From Cyclostephanos tholiformis (lineage: Eukaryota > Bacillariophyta > Thalassiosirophyceae > Thalassiosirales > Thalassiosiraceae): a stretch of DNA of 13,562 bases. The notes under the pieces were generated by a model, which was not told the DNA's origin, ran no database searches, and saw only the letters and a program-made list of their open reading frames with translations. How positions within the stretch are numbered: the stretch's first letter is position 1; the number at the start of each line of letters is the position of its first letter. The position numbers and the translations under genes were made by a program. This document shows, piece by piece, positions 1-9,113 of the stretch. The DNA lies in assembly GCA_036939975.1 (NCBI GenBank), contig JALLPB010001020.1, positions 1 through 13,562 on the forward strand. The letters are read 5' to 3'.

Positions 1-873
1 TTGTAGGTTTCTGCACATTAGATAAAGTAAAACTACGCTAGTTACAATAAATTGGTACTGTAGAATACATTTAATTCGCCAGAAGGATTATTTAGTCTTG
101 TGAGGTATGGCCTTCCCCATGCATTTGTGGCCCCTCCACACCATATGTGTGCAATGGATTGCACGGCTTTGTCTAAAAAGGCCGGCGACACAAGAATTGG
201 AGGTGGTTGTGGGGAGGTTGTGTGGGGTGGATTTTTGAGTGGTGGGGTAGGTGGTTGGACCACCGCCCAAAATCAACTTGGTCGGCACACTTTCGGTTAC
301 CGGCCAACCATCCCCTGGCATCCTCAGATGCACCATACTGTTGGCTAGTGACGGGTGGCGCTGATAGACCCAAATCCACTGACAATGCCATAATCAGGGA
401 TAATTTTAGGGGGTCGGACCACCACATGGTATTTGAATGGCCACCCCCTGGCACCCGCCGTCACACAGAGGAGAAGGCGGAGGAGTAGGTGGTGGCATCA
501 TTCCCCCCAGAGGATGGCTGACAACAACAACAAAGAATGCCAGAGTGGGGCAAGGGGGGGGTGGAAGTGGGGGCGAGGGGGAGCAAGGGTGCCCACTTTG
601 ATGCCAAATGCAAGGGTCATCTGATGGGGGATGACGAATGACAATGGCAACAACTACAGCAGCCATCGCTGCATCCAAAAATGGGACATGCGGATGCCAG
701 GGGTTGTCGGAGATGGCAGATGGGGAGACTGGTGCACTGCAACAACGTGAATGGCAAGAGGTCATGGCGGCATTTGACATGATTGATGGGCGGCAATTAT
801 GGTTCCCCTGTTCGTTGTTGTTTCAACACAACAATCAAACAGTGCAGGGTAGAGGGGGGAGGAAGATGGCATC

Positions 874-940
874 ATCATTGTCATCTTCATTGTCATTGTC
901 ATTGTCATCATGGGTGGATGACAATGATGACAATGACAAC
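874..940. repeat. TCATTG-type microsatellite folded as an imperfect inverted repeat
   Basis: The + strand runs through several TCATTG units and, after a short spacer, continues with the complementary ATGACA/ATGATGACA units. Bases 899-908 pair perfectly (10 bp) with 918-927 around a 9-base loop (909-917), with weaker pairing beyond. It is a simple-sequence repeat that has switched strand, probably by replication slippage or template switching. No function is claimed. Confidence 0.6.
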
Positions 941-1591
941 ATCAGCCGGGCCTTGGGCACAAAGATGATGACAAGGATGGAGACAGAGCAAAGGAGGAGA
1001 GGACCGTGGTAACAATGGGCTGGCCGAGGATGCTGAGGAGGGCAGGGAGGGTGGTAAAATCGGGAGGTTTAGGGTGGTAGATCCATGCATTGGCATGACA
1101 ATGAGGATGTTGTCGGTCATCACATGCCTACTACATTGGACCACGTCCCATTGATTGCGATGAGGACAACAAGGACAAGGACATCCATGATGTTGCCACA
1201 TCAATGTTGGCCCATCATCCATGGAGGAGGATGGTGCTCATGAGCATGGATATGCCATCATATTCATTAACAGGATAACTGTTATAGTCACATATATGCG
1301 ACCATTTTTTTTAGGCTTCGTAAAAAATTAATATATTTGCCAATTTTTGTCAACTCAAAAATCCAATGACATCAAAAATTAGCTGAGCTTGTTGGCTACA
1401 ACTTTCATATTAACACTTTTTGATGAAGCTCATTGCATTGATGAGCTAAATAGAGGGTCCATATTGTGCTATGAAAATCATTAATTTTTGTTACCAAAAA
1501 AGTACAATAATTGCTGGTAGGTTAAAACTAGTTGTTAGTTGTGTGTTTTTACTTACACTTTTTATACTCATTCTTACGTTAAATAGTACGA

Positions 1592-1614
1592 GGCAGGAAT
1601 TTCTTGTTCCTGCC
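1592..1614. repeat. Short perfect inverted repeat (8-bp stem, 7-base loop)
   Basis: GGCAGGAA (1592-1599) and TTCCTGCC (1607-1614) are exact reverse complements around the loop TTTCTTG. The hairpin sits in otherwise AT-rich DNA and is the only GC-rich island of that patch. It is not associated with any gene that can be supported. Confidence 0.5.
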
Positions 1615-3441
1615 CGACCACTAATAGGTGTTATTCTGTTCAAGCAAAAAAATATATTTATTTTATTAATCGCATATGGTTTGACTTTGTAGCCAAGGTG
1701 CTCACACTGCATCATTGGCTCGGCCCTCCTGGGTGGTGCTTGGTCATTGTCCATCATGGTGGAGGTGGCGGTATTTGCCCCCACATAGAGCAAGCAAACT
1801 ATGACGCCCAACAACATCAAGATGGCGACCGCAACCTCACCACCATCACCTCTGACCTTGATGCCCTCATTGTCATCATAATCATAATCATCCTTGCCGT
1901 CATCCTTGTCATCTGCTCACTTGAGCCCCTCCCTGTTTTCATCATCCTCTGTGTTGTTGTCATCATTGCCACCTAATTCCTCATCTCATTGGCGGTGGCA
2001 CTCACCTCCACCCATCCCCCCCTGCCGCCAGTGATCTCATTGTTGTCGTCATCATCGTCATCCTGGGGTGCAAGAATGCTACATCACTGCCCCTCCACCA
2101 GAGCCTCACTTGCCGCCCTCTTGGTAACAAGGCCCGCTCAGAACCGGGGGAGGTATGGACAATGATGTGGGCATCGGATCAGGGCCTCATGGTCAAGTTA
2201 GAGGGCAGGAAGATTCTTCTGAGGAAAAAAAATGGAAAATTTATGATGGGAACATAATTTGGAGTACAAAAAAAGTGGTGGGAATGCACCTTCCGATTGG
2301 AATCAAAAAATGGGAAAAGGGCCAAAAAAAGTCTGGAAACCAGAATTCAATTGGATTTCTCAACCAAGAAGGGATAGTGACCACGGCTGAAGATGGTGTC
2401 AACAACAATGATGACATCAGTTGGGAGCAGCAAGGAGGAGAAGGACAAGGAGGAGGAAGAGTAGAATGAAACAATGATTTATTGAGCCTTATTGAATTCC
2501 TCTGTATACTGTACTGAATTCCTAGGTAGTATTTATTTCCCACCATTTTTGTAGGTACCCCCCCTGACCATGTTGTCTACTACCCTGTCATAGCCTCAAC
2601 AAACCACTTTGAGATAGAAACTTGCCCCATTACATTAAGGGCATCTTTCAATTGTGTGTGGGAACAATCCTCGTGATTTAAAGTATACATTTAATATTAG
2701 TATAGTTTCACTATCACACATAGTTAATTTGGTAGTCCTAGTCAAGAATCTGCCGCAGCCCCAACGGACCATTTAGTGGTAGAATAGTCTCACAAAAATT
2801 TACATACATCTTACAGGCATACATATGAACAGTTTGACATACTTCAAATGTTTTGCATGTATGTGCTCTCCCTTTTGAATACAGCTCAAAATAGCATGGC
2901 ATTCTGTTTGTGCAGAAGGTTTCAATGTTTGGTGAAACCAAAGGGTGGGTTCTGGTCAATATTTTCAATAAAACATTCAGGACATTATATTGGCCCCTTT
3001 TAAAGCAGCTTTAAACACTCAGAAGTGGAGTTGGGGCCATTTGAAAAATCACGTTTCTCCACCAGATCCCCTAACACCGGTCTTCACCTGCTTCCCCTTC
3101 TGCCATAGAATCATTTCATGATTAGGGAACAGGGGTTGTGCAGCAGGGCCCTTGTCAACAATGTTTTGATAAGATTTACTGCATGGTGCACCTTTATTGT
3201 TCCCTCTCTGTGGATGGGTGGTAGCGAAGGATGTGGTGGTGCTGCGGCTTGTTGTGAAAGAGTCATTGGGTACAGGAGACTGTTTTGTACATCAAGTCAA
3301 CACTCGCGAGCTGCTGGGTGTATCCTCATCTCCCTTCTTAGTGGTGTGGCAAGATGATTTGCACCCTGGGTGAAAGTTGATGACTTATGATCCAATTGAA
3401 GGACAAGAAGATGTGATGAAATGTCTAGTGTGGAATAAGAG

Positions 3442-3787
3442 GTGTGATATTGGAGAGGAGAGAAAAAAGTAGGTGTGATGTTCAAAAAGCCTATGGCCGA
3501 GGCGTGCAACGAGACCTTCCTTGCCAAAATTGGGCTTCTCAACTGACAGTGAGTACTTGGAAGTTAAACGATTGGTGTGATAAAGACAAAGTGAAAAACT
3601 ATATGATGAGTATTTTTGACAGGCCTTACAAATACGTGTGATATTAATAAAGTCAAAAAACAATAGATGGGTATAAAAAAGCTACAAAATATAGCGATGG
3701 GAATGAAAAGCTCCATTCTTTGCGGTGTGATTAAAGAAAGTGACACGCGAAGGTTTACCTCAAAATAAAATAAAAACTTAGTGTGAT
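3442..3787 (+). repeat. Cluster of degenerate GTGTGAT-headed repeats
   Basis: The heptamer GTGTGAT starts at 3442, 3473, 3575, 3636, 3725 and 3781. Several copies are followed by a related A-rich tail: TAAAGACAAAGTGAAAAA after 3575, ATTAATAAAGTCAAAAAA after 3636, and TAAAGAAAGTGACAC after 3725. Spacing is irregular (about 31, 102, 61, 89 and 56 bp). A secondary repeat, GATGGGTATAAAAAAGCT near 3667 and GATGGGAATGAAAAGCT near 3697, lies inside one unit. This is most simply a decayed minisatellite lying downstream of the minus-strand gene at 4008-4889. Confidence 0.55.
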
Positions 3788-4007
3788 ACCATTAATGGTC
3801 GTGTCCTCAGGTGAGTACGATTTCTATTAAATAAATGTGGCAGTCATCTTCGTCAATTGCGAACATAGAATTAAGATTTTTCATAATCAAAGGCAATTTT
3901 AAAAATACGTACGCAGTAATATCCAACCAAATTTTCTTGCAAGATGAACCATTACGAGATAGTTAGAATCCAAAATGAATACTAATTAGGATGGGCTACT
4001 GATGTCA

Positions 4008-4889
4008 TCACGAAAGCGTAAGCCTCTTGGCCTTTAATACCTTCTCAGCCTCCTTATCCGCCTTGGAACAATTCAACTTCATTGTCCACTTCTCCAAAGC
4101 TCTCAAATTCTTCTCTGCGTCGGTCCCCTCCCCCTCATGCTTGATTAAGTCCTTTATTTGTCTCTCGATGGCACGCAAAAGCATATCCTTCAACTCCTCC
4201 GAATCCTTCTTCGCAAAATTTTTGAACGACGGAGCTTGATCGCGATCACGTTTGTCCAAAAATTTTCCCACATTACTCCCCTGCGTGCAGATATAAACTC
4301 CCGGAAAGCCGTCCAGGGCATCGTACCCCCCCTTAGGGGTGGATGCAGGGATGGTCTTCGGATCTGGCCACTGGTACGCATACCACCAACGTACCAATAG
4401 GGATTGAATCAGCTTGCCTTTATCACAGCGGGAATACAGCTCACTAGACGCGCAGAGGTAGTTGGTGGAAGCGGAAGAAGACGGTGCTGCCTTTGAGGCC
4501 TTTTTCGTCGACGAGGTTTTTTTCTTGGGGGTGGAGGATTTCGACTTGGTCGTCTTCGTCTTCGTCGCCTTCTTTTTGGGCGCGTCCTTCTTAGCCGACG
4601 CTGACTTTTTTGAAGGTTTGACTTCGGTGGTAGGGGTCGCCTTCTTTTTGGGAGACTTCAGCGAGCTGAGTGGAACGTCGTCGCTTGAATCGCTGTTGTA
4701 GTCTCCGTCGTCGTCGTCGTCGTCGTCGTCTTCCACTATAAAATCATCGGAATCGTCATTGGGTTCATTTCCCATTTCATTCTCCTCATCATCTTCAAAT
4801 TCCGCTTCGTCGCAATCGTCATATTTCGCCTTCTTTCCAAGTGCAGAGAGGGGGATGTCCTCGGAGGATGAAGATTCGTCGTCGCTCAT
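4008..4889 (-). CDS. Acidic/basic nuclear-type protein with a conserved-looking C-terminal domain, function unknown
   Basis: Single-exon gene of 293 residues, ATG at 4889, TGA at 4010-4008. Residues 1-75 are strongly acidic, including a run of eight Asp at about 54-61. A short motif occurs twice, SSEDIPLSAL near residue 8 and SSDDVPLSSL near 68. Residues 80-135 are Lys/Ser/Thr/Pro-rich like a linker-histone tail and contain several PKKK-type basic clusters that would act as nuclear localisation signals. Residues 144-290 look globular: LIQSLLVRWWYAYQWPDP (160-177), YDALDGFPGVYIC (189-201), then a charged helical segment. I sense a family resemblance to stramenopile proteins but cannot name a domain. 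The composition suggests a chromatin or nucleolar protein; that is inference. It is divergently arranged with the phosphatase gene, their ATGs 126 bp apart. Confidence 0.85.
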   Translation of the reverse strand: MSDDESSSSEDIPLSALGKKAKYDDCDEAEFEDDEENEMGNEPNDDSDDFIVEDDDDDDDDGDYNSDSSDDVPLSSLKSPKKKATPTTEVKPSKKSASAKKDAPKKKATKTKTTKSKSSTPKKKTSSTKKASKAAPSSSASTNYLCASSELYSRCDKGKLIQSLLVRWWYAYQWPDPKTIPASTPKGGYDALDGFPGVYICTQGSNVGKFLDKRDRDQAPSFKNFAKKDSEELKDMLLRAIERQIKDLIKHEGEGTDAEKNLRALEKWTMKLNCSKADKEAEKVLKAKRLTLS

Positions 4890-5015
4890 GTTGAACGGTA
4901 GAGGGCATGTTGTGGTGCCAGTGTGTAGCGGAGGTATTAGTATTATGATCGGTATGGTATTTTATCGTATTCCTCGTAAGTACACCAAACTTACGTGGTA
5001 GCTGTGATAGAGATA
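4890..5015. promoter_or_regulatory. Shared divergent 5' region between the acidic nuclear-type gene and the phosphatase gene
   Basis: Only 126 bp separate the two start codons, so both promoters and both 5' untranslated regions must fit here or overlap the neighbouring gene. The middle (4934-4985) is AT-rich with repeated GTAT/TATT words. No clear TATA box or named element can be assigned. Confidence 0.5.
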
Positions 5016-6074
5016 ATGACATCCACTCATGCAATAGCCGCTCTGGCGGCACTCTTGTTCCTCGTCTCCCCTGCCTCCGTGGTGTCGTTTTCATGCCCGA
5101 TATTGGACCAAAAATCAGCTATCGTGAATGCCCGCGGTGAACGCCGGAAATTTCTGCAAACATTATTGGTTGCGGTGCTTGCCACGGGGGCTACTCCTCC
5201 TTTAAATGCCATCGAAAGCGGCGACTCAGATGCTGTCGTTGCTACCCTTCCTGTAGATGGAAATTTCGATTGTCTACTCGATCTTCCTCCGATTACCCCG
5301 GGCTGCGTCCGCCTCTACCTCTGCCGGCATGGCCAAACCGAGAACAACCGGCTGCATTTGGTCCAAGGGGCCAGGGTCGACCCCCCAATAAATCATAATG
5401 GGTTCATGCAAGCGCAGAGGTTGGGAATGGCAGTATCTAGATTAAGCAAATCTGCCAGTCGTGGCGCGTTTCCTCAACTAGCAGTTTATTCGAAGCTGCG
5501 AAGGGCTAGGGAAACGGCAGAAATCGTCACCGCTACTGCACGCGATGCATCGGTATTCAAGATGTACGGGGAGTTGGCATCCCTGCAGGAGGTGGACTTC
5601 GGGTCGCTCGAGGGTAAGAATGTGAAGAATTTTAAGATGGAAATGATGAAAACCTTTGCCAGATGGTCGATAGGTAACCTCGATAGCCGAACGGGCGAGG
5701 GAGAATCGGGGAGAGAAGTTTTTGAGCGTGCGGCCCGATCACTGGAAGAATTAGGGAAACTTGCAGCGTCGTCTGCATCTTCTCCATCATCAATACTGGC
5801 AGTGTCCCACTCTACCTACCTTCGGATACTGTTGTCTATGGTGAATGACACACCCCTTGCCGAGTCCGCTTTATGGAAGATTGAAAATGGATCAGTAAAT
5901 GTTGTTGACGTTAATGTCCAGGGCGAACGACGATTGGTTACTTCTAGCTCAAGATTTTTTGGTGGCGACATTCTTGGTAGTTTTCGACGAAACAATAGTG
6001 TTTTGTTTGATATGCCAGAGGCACATTTGATTCGTCTGAATGAGGTTCGACAGTTACAAGGAATGAAAGCTTAA
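5016..6074 (+). CDS. Histidine phosphatase (phosphoglycerate-mutase-like), predicted thylakoid-lumen precursor
   Basis: Single exon, 352 residues from the ATG at 5016; the frame is open slightly upstream but has no earlier ATG. Histidine-phosphatase hallmarks are present: LCRHGQTENNR with nucleophile His105, PINHNGFMQAQRLG, YSKLRRARETAE (Arg near 163), LQEVDFGSLEG with Glu192, and the second catalytic VSHSTYLRILL with His265. These enzymes use a phospho-His intermediate as phosphatases or mutases; the substrate cannot be read from sequence. The N-terminus appears tripartite: a signal peptide ending VVS|FS near residue 24, a short transit region, then RRKFLQTLL (43-51) with a hydrophobic stretch and a plausible cut after LNA (65). 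The last part matches a twin-arginine (Tat) thylakoid signal. That gives diatom plastid import followed by lumenal export, which is inference from motifs. Catalytic residues appear intact. Confidence 0.9.
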   Translation: MTSTHAIAALAALLFLVSPASVVSFSCPILDQKSAIVNARGERRKFLQTLLVAVLATGATPPLNAIESGDSDAVVATLPVDGNFDCLLDLPPITPGCVRLYLCRHGQTENNRLHLVQGARVDPPINHNGFMQAQRLGMAVSRLSKSASRGAFPQLAVYSKLRRARETAEIVTATARDASVFKMYGELASLQEVDFGSLEGKNVKNFKMEMMKTFARWSIGNLDSRTGEGESGREVFERAARSLEELGKLAASSASSPSSILAVSHSTYLRILLSMVNDTPLAESALWKIENGSVNVVDVNVQGERRLVTSSSRFFGGDILGSFRRNNSVLFDMPEAHLIRLNEVRQLQGMKA

Positions 6075-6470
6075 AATTTTCATCTGTCATGCAGATGATA
6101 ATTGTTTATATTCCGACATACTCGAAATACTTTCTGATTAATTAGGGAATCGATCGTGCAGCACCGCCTGCGAGACAAATGTGCCACCGCATTAACGCAC
6201 CTACAATGACGATGTCAACTCTATAGTGCGAGGCGAGAGTGCATGGAATAAAGAAATGGCAACGGTGCCAACTGTCAAAAACAGGGTAAACACAGCGCCA
6301 GATTTAGTCACCTTCAGATGCCCACCATCAGGGAAGCAATCCCCGTTCGACAATTACAAGGACTGATAATGTGAAAGAATCACGGAAAATTGTAGGATAT
6401 CTTCTTATTAGATCTAGAATCAATTGCGCTCTCGTGCTATCATTTCTCTTCATATTGAACATGATTCACG
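6075..6470. other. Convergent intergenic region with a hairpin and a copy of the phosphatase gene tail
   Basis: No gene is seen. Just after the phosphatase stop codon a 7-bp stem, TCATCTG (6080-6086) with CAGATGA (6092-6098), closes a 5-base loop and may be a 3' UTR structure. At 6345-6366 there is a near copy (20 of 22 bases) of the gene's own 3' coding end (6045-6066), again followed by a stop codon. The rest is unremarkable and would hold the 3' ends of the two convergent transcripts. Confidence 0.55.
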
Positions 6471-8444
6471 TTACGAATGTTTACGTATGATTTGTATTTT
6501 TGGCTCAGAACCGAGCGCTCCAAAAGCTTTATTCGTCACGACGTTGTTCGTCTTGCGAGAGAATCCACCGCGATAGTTACGCGGCAACGCCGCTTCCAGC
6601 ATGGTCCATTTCCCCGCTCGTTCTGGGGGGATGTATCCCATGTTGATGAACCAATCCAGAGGACTATAGTTTGGGACATTGTAATTGGCCATCAATTCCT
6701 GCCCCCTCTTCAACGGCTTCCTCTCTCCGTGCCTTCGGCTCGTTACCACGAATGTACCAGCGTGATTCTCATCCGCGTCCAGGAAAGAACCGTCCTCCAG
6801 CTTCTCCTCGCCTGTCAATTCTGTGAACTTGCCCGCCGCCGCGTCGTGGTTGATCATGTCCATCACGGGCACGAGGCGCAGACTGCCGTGGGCACTCCGT
6901 CCCGCGATCGCCCGACTCGCCACCTGGCACAGCGCCCATCGTATGTTGTCGGTTACGTCCTCCGCCGGCGATCCGTGACGCTTGGCGAGGTTCATGTCGG
7001 CGGTGGCGGCGGCGAGCGTCGTCGCGATCAACTCGGCCATTTCGGCGGCCTTGGCGATTTCGTTGGGCCAACCGAGGACGTCCGTGCCCATCCCCACCGA
7101 CATGGCCGTGACGACGTCGACGACGGACTGCCTCCATTCCCAGTTGAGCGCGCACGTGGGTCTGGGCGGCAGGGTGGCGACGTACGGCCAGATGCGGGAC
7201 TTGGCCCCCAAACCGCGTTCGTGGGCCAGGTACAGCGCGAGGATGAACGCGTCGTCGAGCTCTTCTAGTCCGTTCATTCCATTGGGAACCATCGGCACGA
7301 GCGTCTCGAGCGCGGATTTGCGCGTGATTTGGGCCTCGAGGGGGATGCGTAGGAGGATCTCGCTTTGCGCGTATGGACTATCGTGGGGAGATGTAGATTG
7401 TTGGATTTGTACCGCCGCCCTTATGCCCGCATAGGTAGTAGTGTTCCGTATCGGATCCAAGGATCTTTCGTACGATTCCTCCTCGCGACCAGGAGGGGAA
7501 GAAGCGGCATTCCCAAAATTTGCACCGAACGATGAATCGGCCATATCGGGATATGCCTTAACCATTTCCTCCATCAACTCTGCGTCGATGCGCTTCTGCC
7601 TTTCCGATTGCTCCGAGCGAGCTTGGGCCTCCATCATCCCTTTGAGCTTCTCCTCCGCCGTCCCGGGAAAGCAATGGACCTGACATTTGCTGTACGAGTC
7701 GCTGACCATGCCGAGACCCCTGTCTGCACCTGCGAGAGAAAATGCAAGAGATTAAACCCGACGATCATGTGCCGTATTAAAAAACAACAACAACAACAAC
7801 AACAACAACGGGCAAGCATGGAAAAAATGAAGTTTCATTACATCGGCATATACAATAATATATTCGCGGCGTGACCACTCACCCGATGGAGCAGGAATGA
7901 GCAAACCCAAGTCGGGATGGACGTATCCGTTGTCGAATCGTATCACGTACTCGCGCAACGCGTGGAATGCCATGGGATGACTATACGGATCGATCGGACG
8001 ATTCGATTTACTCGACGAGAATATCGACGATAGTATCGACGACACGAAGGAGGACGATCGTTCCACGGTACGACTACCGTCTCGTAAGTTGATCTTCGCC
8101 CTATCCCTCCTCGCGAGCTTGCGTATCAGGTCCCCGCGCCACGGAAGAACGAACGACAACGACGATACCATCGGCGAGGATAATCCCCCCCCGGCCCTAA
8201 CGTCGACCCGAGATACGTCCACATCGCGAAAGATCGGCCAATTGGGCGGCCAGAGAGGCGTATGCGCGAATAGGAACCTCCGTTTTTCCATCGAAATCAT
8301 CTTCGTCCCACTACCGAGGGTCGCGATGCGATACGGCAACGAGCCGCGAATACGCCCGGCGAGTTCGATTCGCCACGCATTGCCGACGACGACGACTCGT
8401 CCGTCATCGTCCATTTCCCCCCCCCCCCCCCCCCCCCCCCCCCC

Positions 8445-8477
<33 letters not shown>

Positions 8478-9113
8478 CGTCGAATACGACGATGAAGACC
8501 TCGACGAGATCGTCGCGTGTTCGACGACGAACGTGGTATCGTTGGCCCTTTTCGAGGACATGGCGTACGCGATGCGCGCGGGCGGCGGCATCGGCTTGAT
8601 ATTATTATAACCCCCCGGAACGACCCGATGGCGACGGGACTGGTACGATCCGGGGCCGAACGCGAGCCAACCGGCGCCGACGGCGAAGCCGAAGAATGCG
8701 GCCATGATCGCGCATGCGAGTACCCACGTGAGACTCTCGCGTTCGGACCTCATAAGGGAAGGGAGGACCGACATCGGAGACGATGGTACCGCGGTGGTTT
8801 CCGACGTCGTCGATTTCGATCTCGCGGCGGCGGACGATTGATTGGCATTGCGATTGCCGACGTTGGCGTTGCCGGAGTAGTTGATGGGGGAGGTCTGTCG
8901 TCGTTGTTGCTGTCGTCGTTGCTGCTGCTGCTGCTGCTGCTGCCGCCGCCGCGGGGGGTGAGATGCGCCATCATCCCCGCCTCCGCCGCCTCCGCCCTCC
9001 CTGCGTATGTGATTCCGACGATGCTGATCCAAGATGGCACCCCGGAGGTTTAGCAGGGATGCCTTGAACGAGGCGAGTCGCTTCTCGTCCAATTCCTTCG
9101 GAATCAAACTCAT
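6471..9113 (-). CDS. Membrane-anchored SET-domain protein lysine methyltransferase-like (LSMT/SETD3-type), two exons
   Basis: Exon 1 is 9113-7883, exon 2 is 7729-6471; removing the 153-bp intron gives 829 residues. The junction (donor GTGAGT, acceptor TCTCTCGCAG) splits a Gly codon at residue 411 and keeps frame. Residues 1-127 are low complexity (Gly, Gln/Arg, Ser/Thr). One strong transmembrane helix lies at about 128-152 (LTWVLACAIMAAFFGF…). Residues 213-232 are a Ser then Gly run encoded by a 29-base homopolymer. Residues 245-405 look folded but unrecognised. The SET part begins near 511 (YAGIRAAVQI, ILLRIPLEAQIT), continues through IWPYVATLPP, and has the core motifs LVPVMDMINHD (Asn704-His705) and GQELMANYNVPNYSPLDWFINMGYIP (Tyr760 region). 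This resembles the Rubisco-LSMT/SETD group, which methylates lysine or histidine in non-histone proteins. The usual C-terminal substrate-binding domain seems absent or very short. Substrate unknown. Confidence 0.85.
7730..7882 (-). other. Intron of the SET-domain gene, containing a CAA/TTG microsatellite
   Basis: On the minus strand the donor is GTGAGT at 7882-7877 and the acceptor ends CTCTCGCAG at 7730. Splicing joins …IPAPS-G to ADRGLGMV in frame. On the + strand, about eight to nine AAC units at 7783-7809 form a trinucleotide repeat inside the intron. Without splicing, exon 1 would read through into a run of Leu codons, which supports the intron. Confidence 0.85.
8417..8445. repeat. 29-base C (G on the coding strand) homopolymer inside a coding exon
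   Basis: A run of 29 C on the + strand encodes the Gly run of the SET-domain protein on the minus strand. It is followed directly by about nine GAC/GAC-type units (8446-8475) that encode the Ser run. As written, the length keeps frame. A tract this long is hypermutable and error-prone in sequencing, so the exact length should not be trusted. Confidence 0.8.

Larger units (their letters stand above)
1..4007. other. Gene-poor, low-complexity region with no supported gene
   Basis: No open frame here has a recognisable domain, a balanced amino-acid composition or a convincing splice structure. Bases 1-1260 are G-rich on the + strand with GGTGG/GGGGTGG patches. Bases 1261-1690 are AT-rich. Bases 1690-2130 are C/T-rich, that is G-rich on the minus strand. 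Bases 2150-2470 are purine-rich. GATGAC/GATGACAAT-type microsatellites occur on both strands and create short Asp/Asn-rich frames by themselves. The stretch 3040-4000 is AT-leaning and holds the GTGTGAT repeats listed separately. It could be a decayed transposon or a heterochromatic spacer; no terminal repeats, reverse transcriptase or transposase motifs are visible. Confidence 0.6.

Noticed and set aside
207..1012. Several overlapping 60-125-codon open frames on both strands
   Set aside because: They are low-complexity (Trp/Gly/His or Pro/Ser/Cys), open on both strands at once, and follow microsatellite composition rather than coding constraint.
1471..1692. 73-codon hydrophobic open frame in AT-rich DNA
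   Set aside because: Its Leu/Ile/Phe content is what AT-rich DNA gives by chance. It has no homology I recognise and contains the 1592-1614 hairpin.
3442..3787. A CRISPR array
   Set aside because: The shared unit is only seven bases plus a degenerate tail, spacing is irregular, and the genes are eukaryotic.
4995..5015. A non-ATG (GTG) start for the phosphatase seven codons upstream
   Set aside because: Eukaryotic nuclear genes initiate at ATG, and starting at 5016 places the signal peptide directly at the N-terminus.
6477..7268. Long open frame on the + strand (263 codons) opposite SET exon 2
   Set aside because: It has an Arg/His/Gly/Val-rich composition and no domain, and lies fully antisense to a well-supported SET domain. 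It is a shadow of GC-rich codon use.
8089..8610. Plus-strand open frame with Pro and Asp runs opposite SET exon 1
   Set aside because: The runs are the reverse complement of the Gly and Ser tracts of the real gene, and no domain is present.
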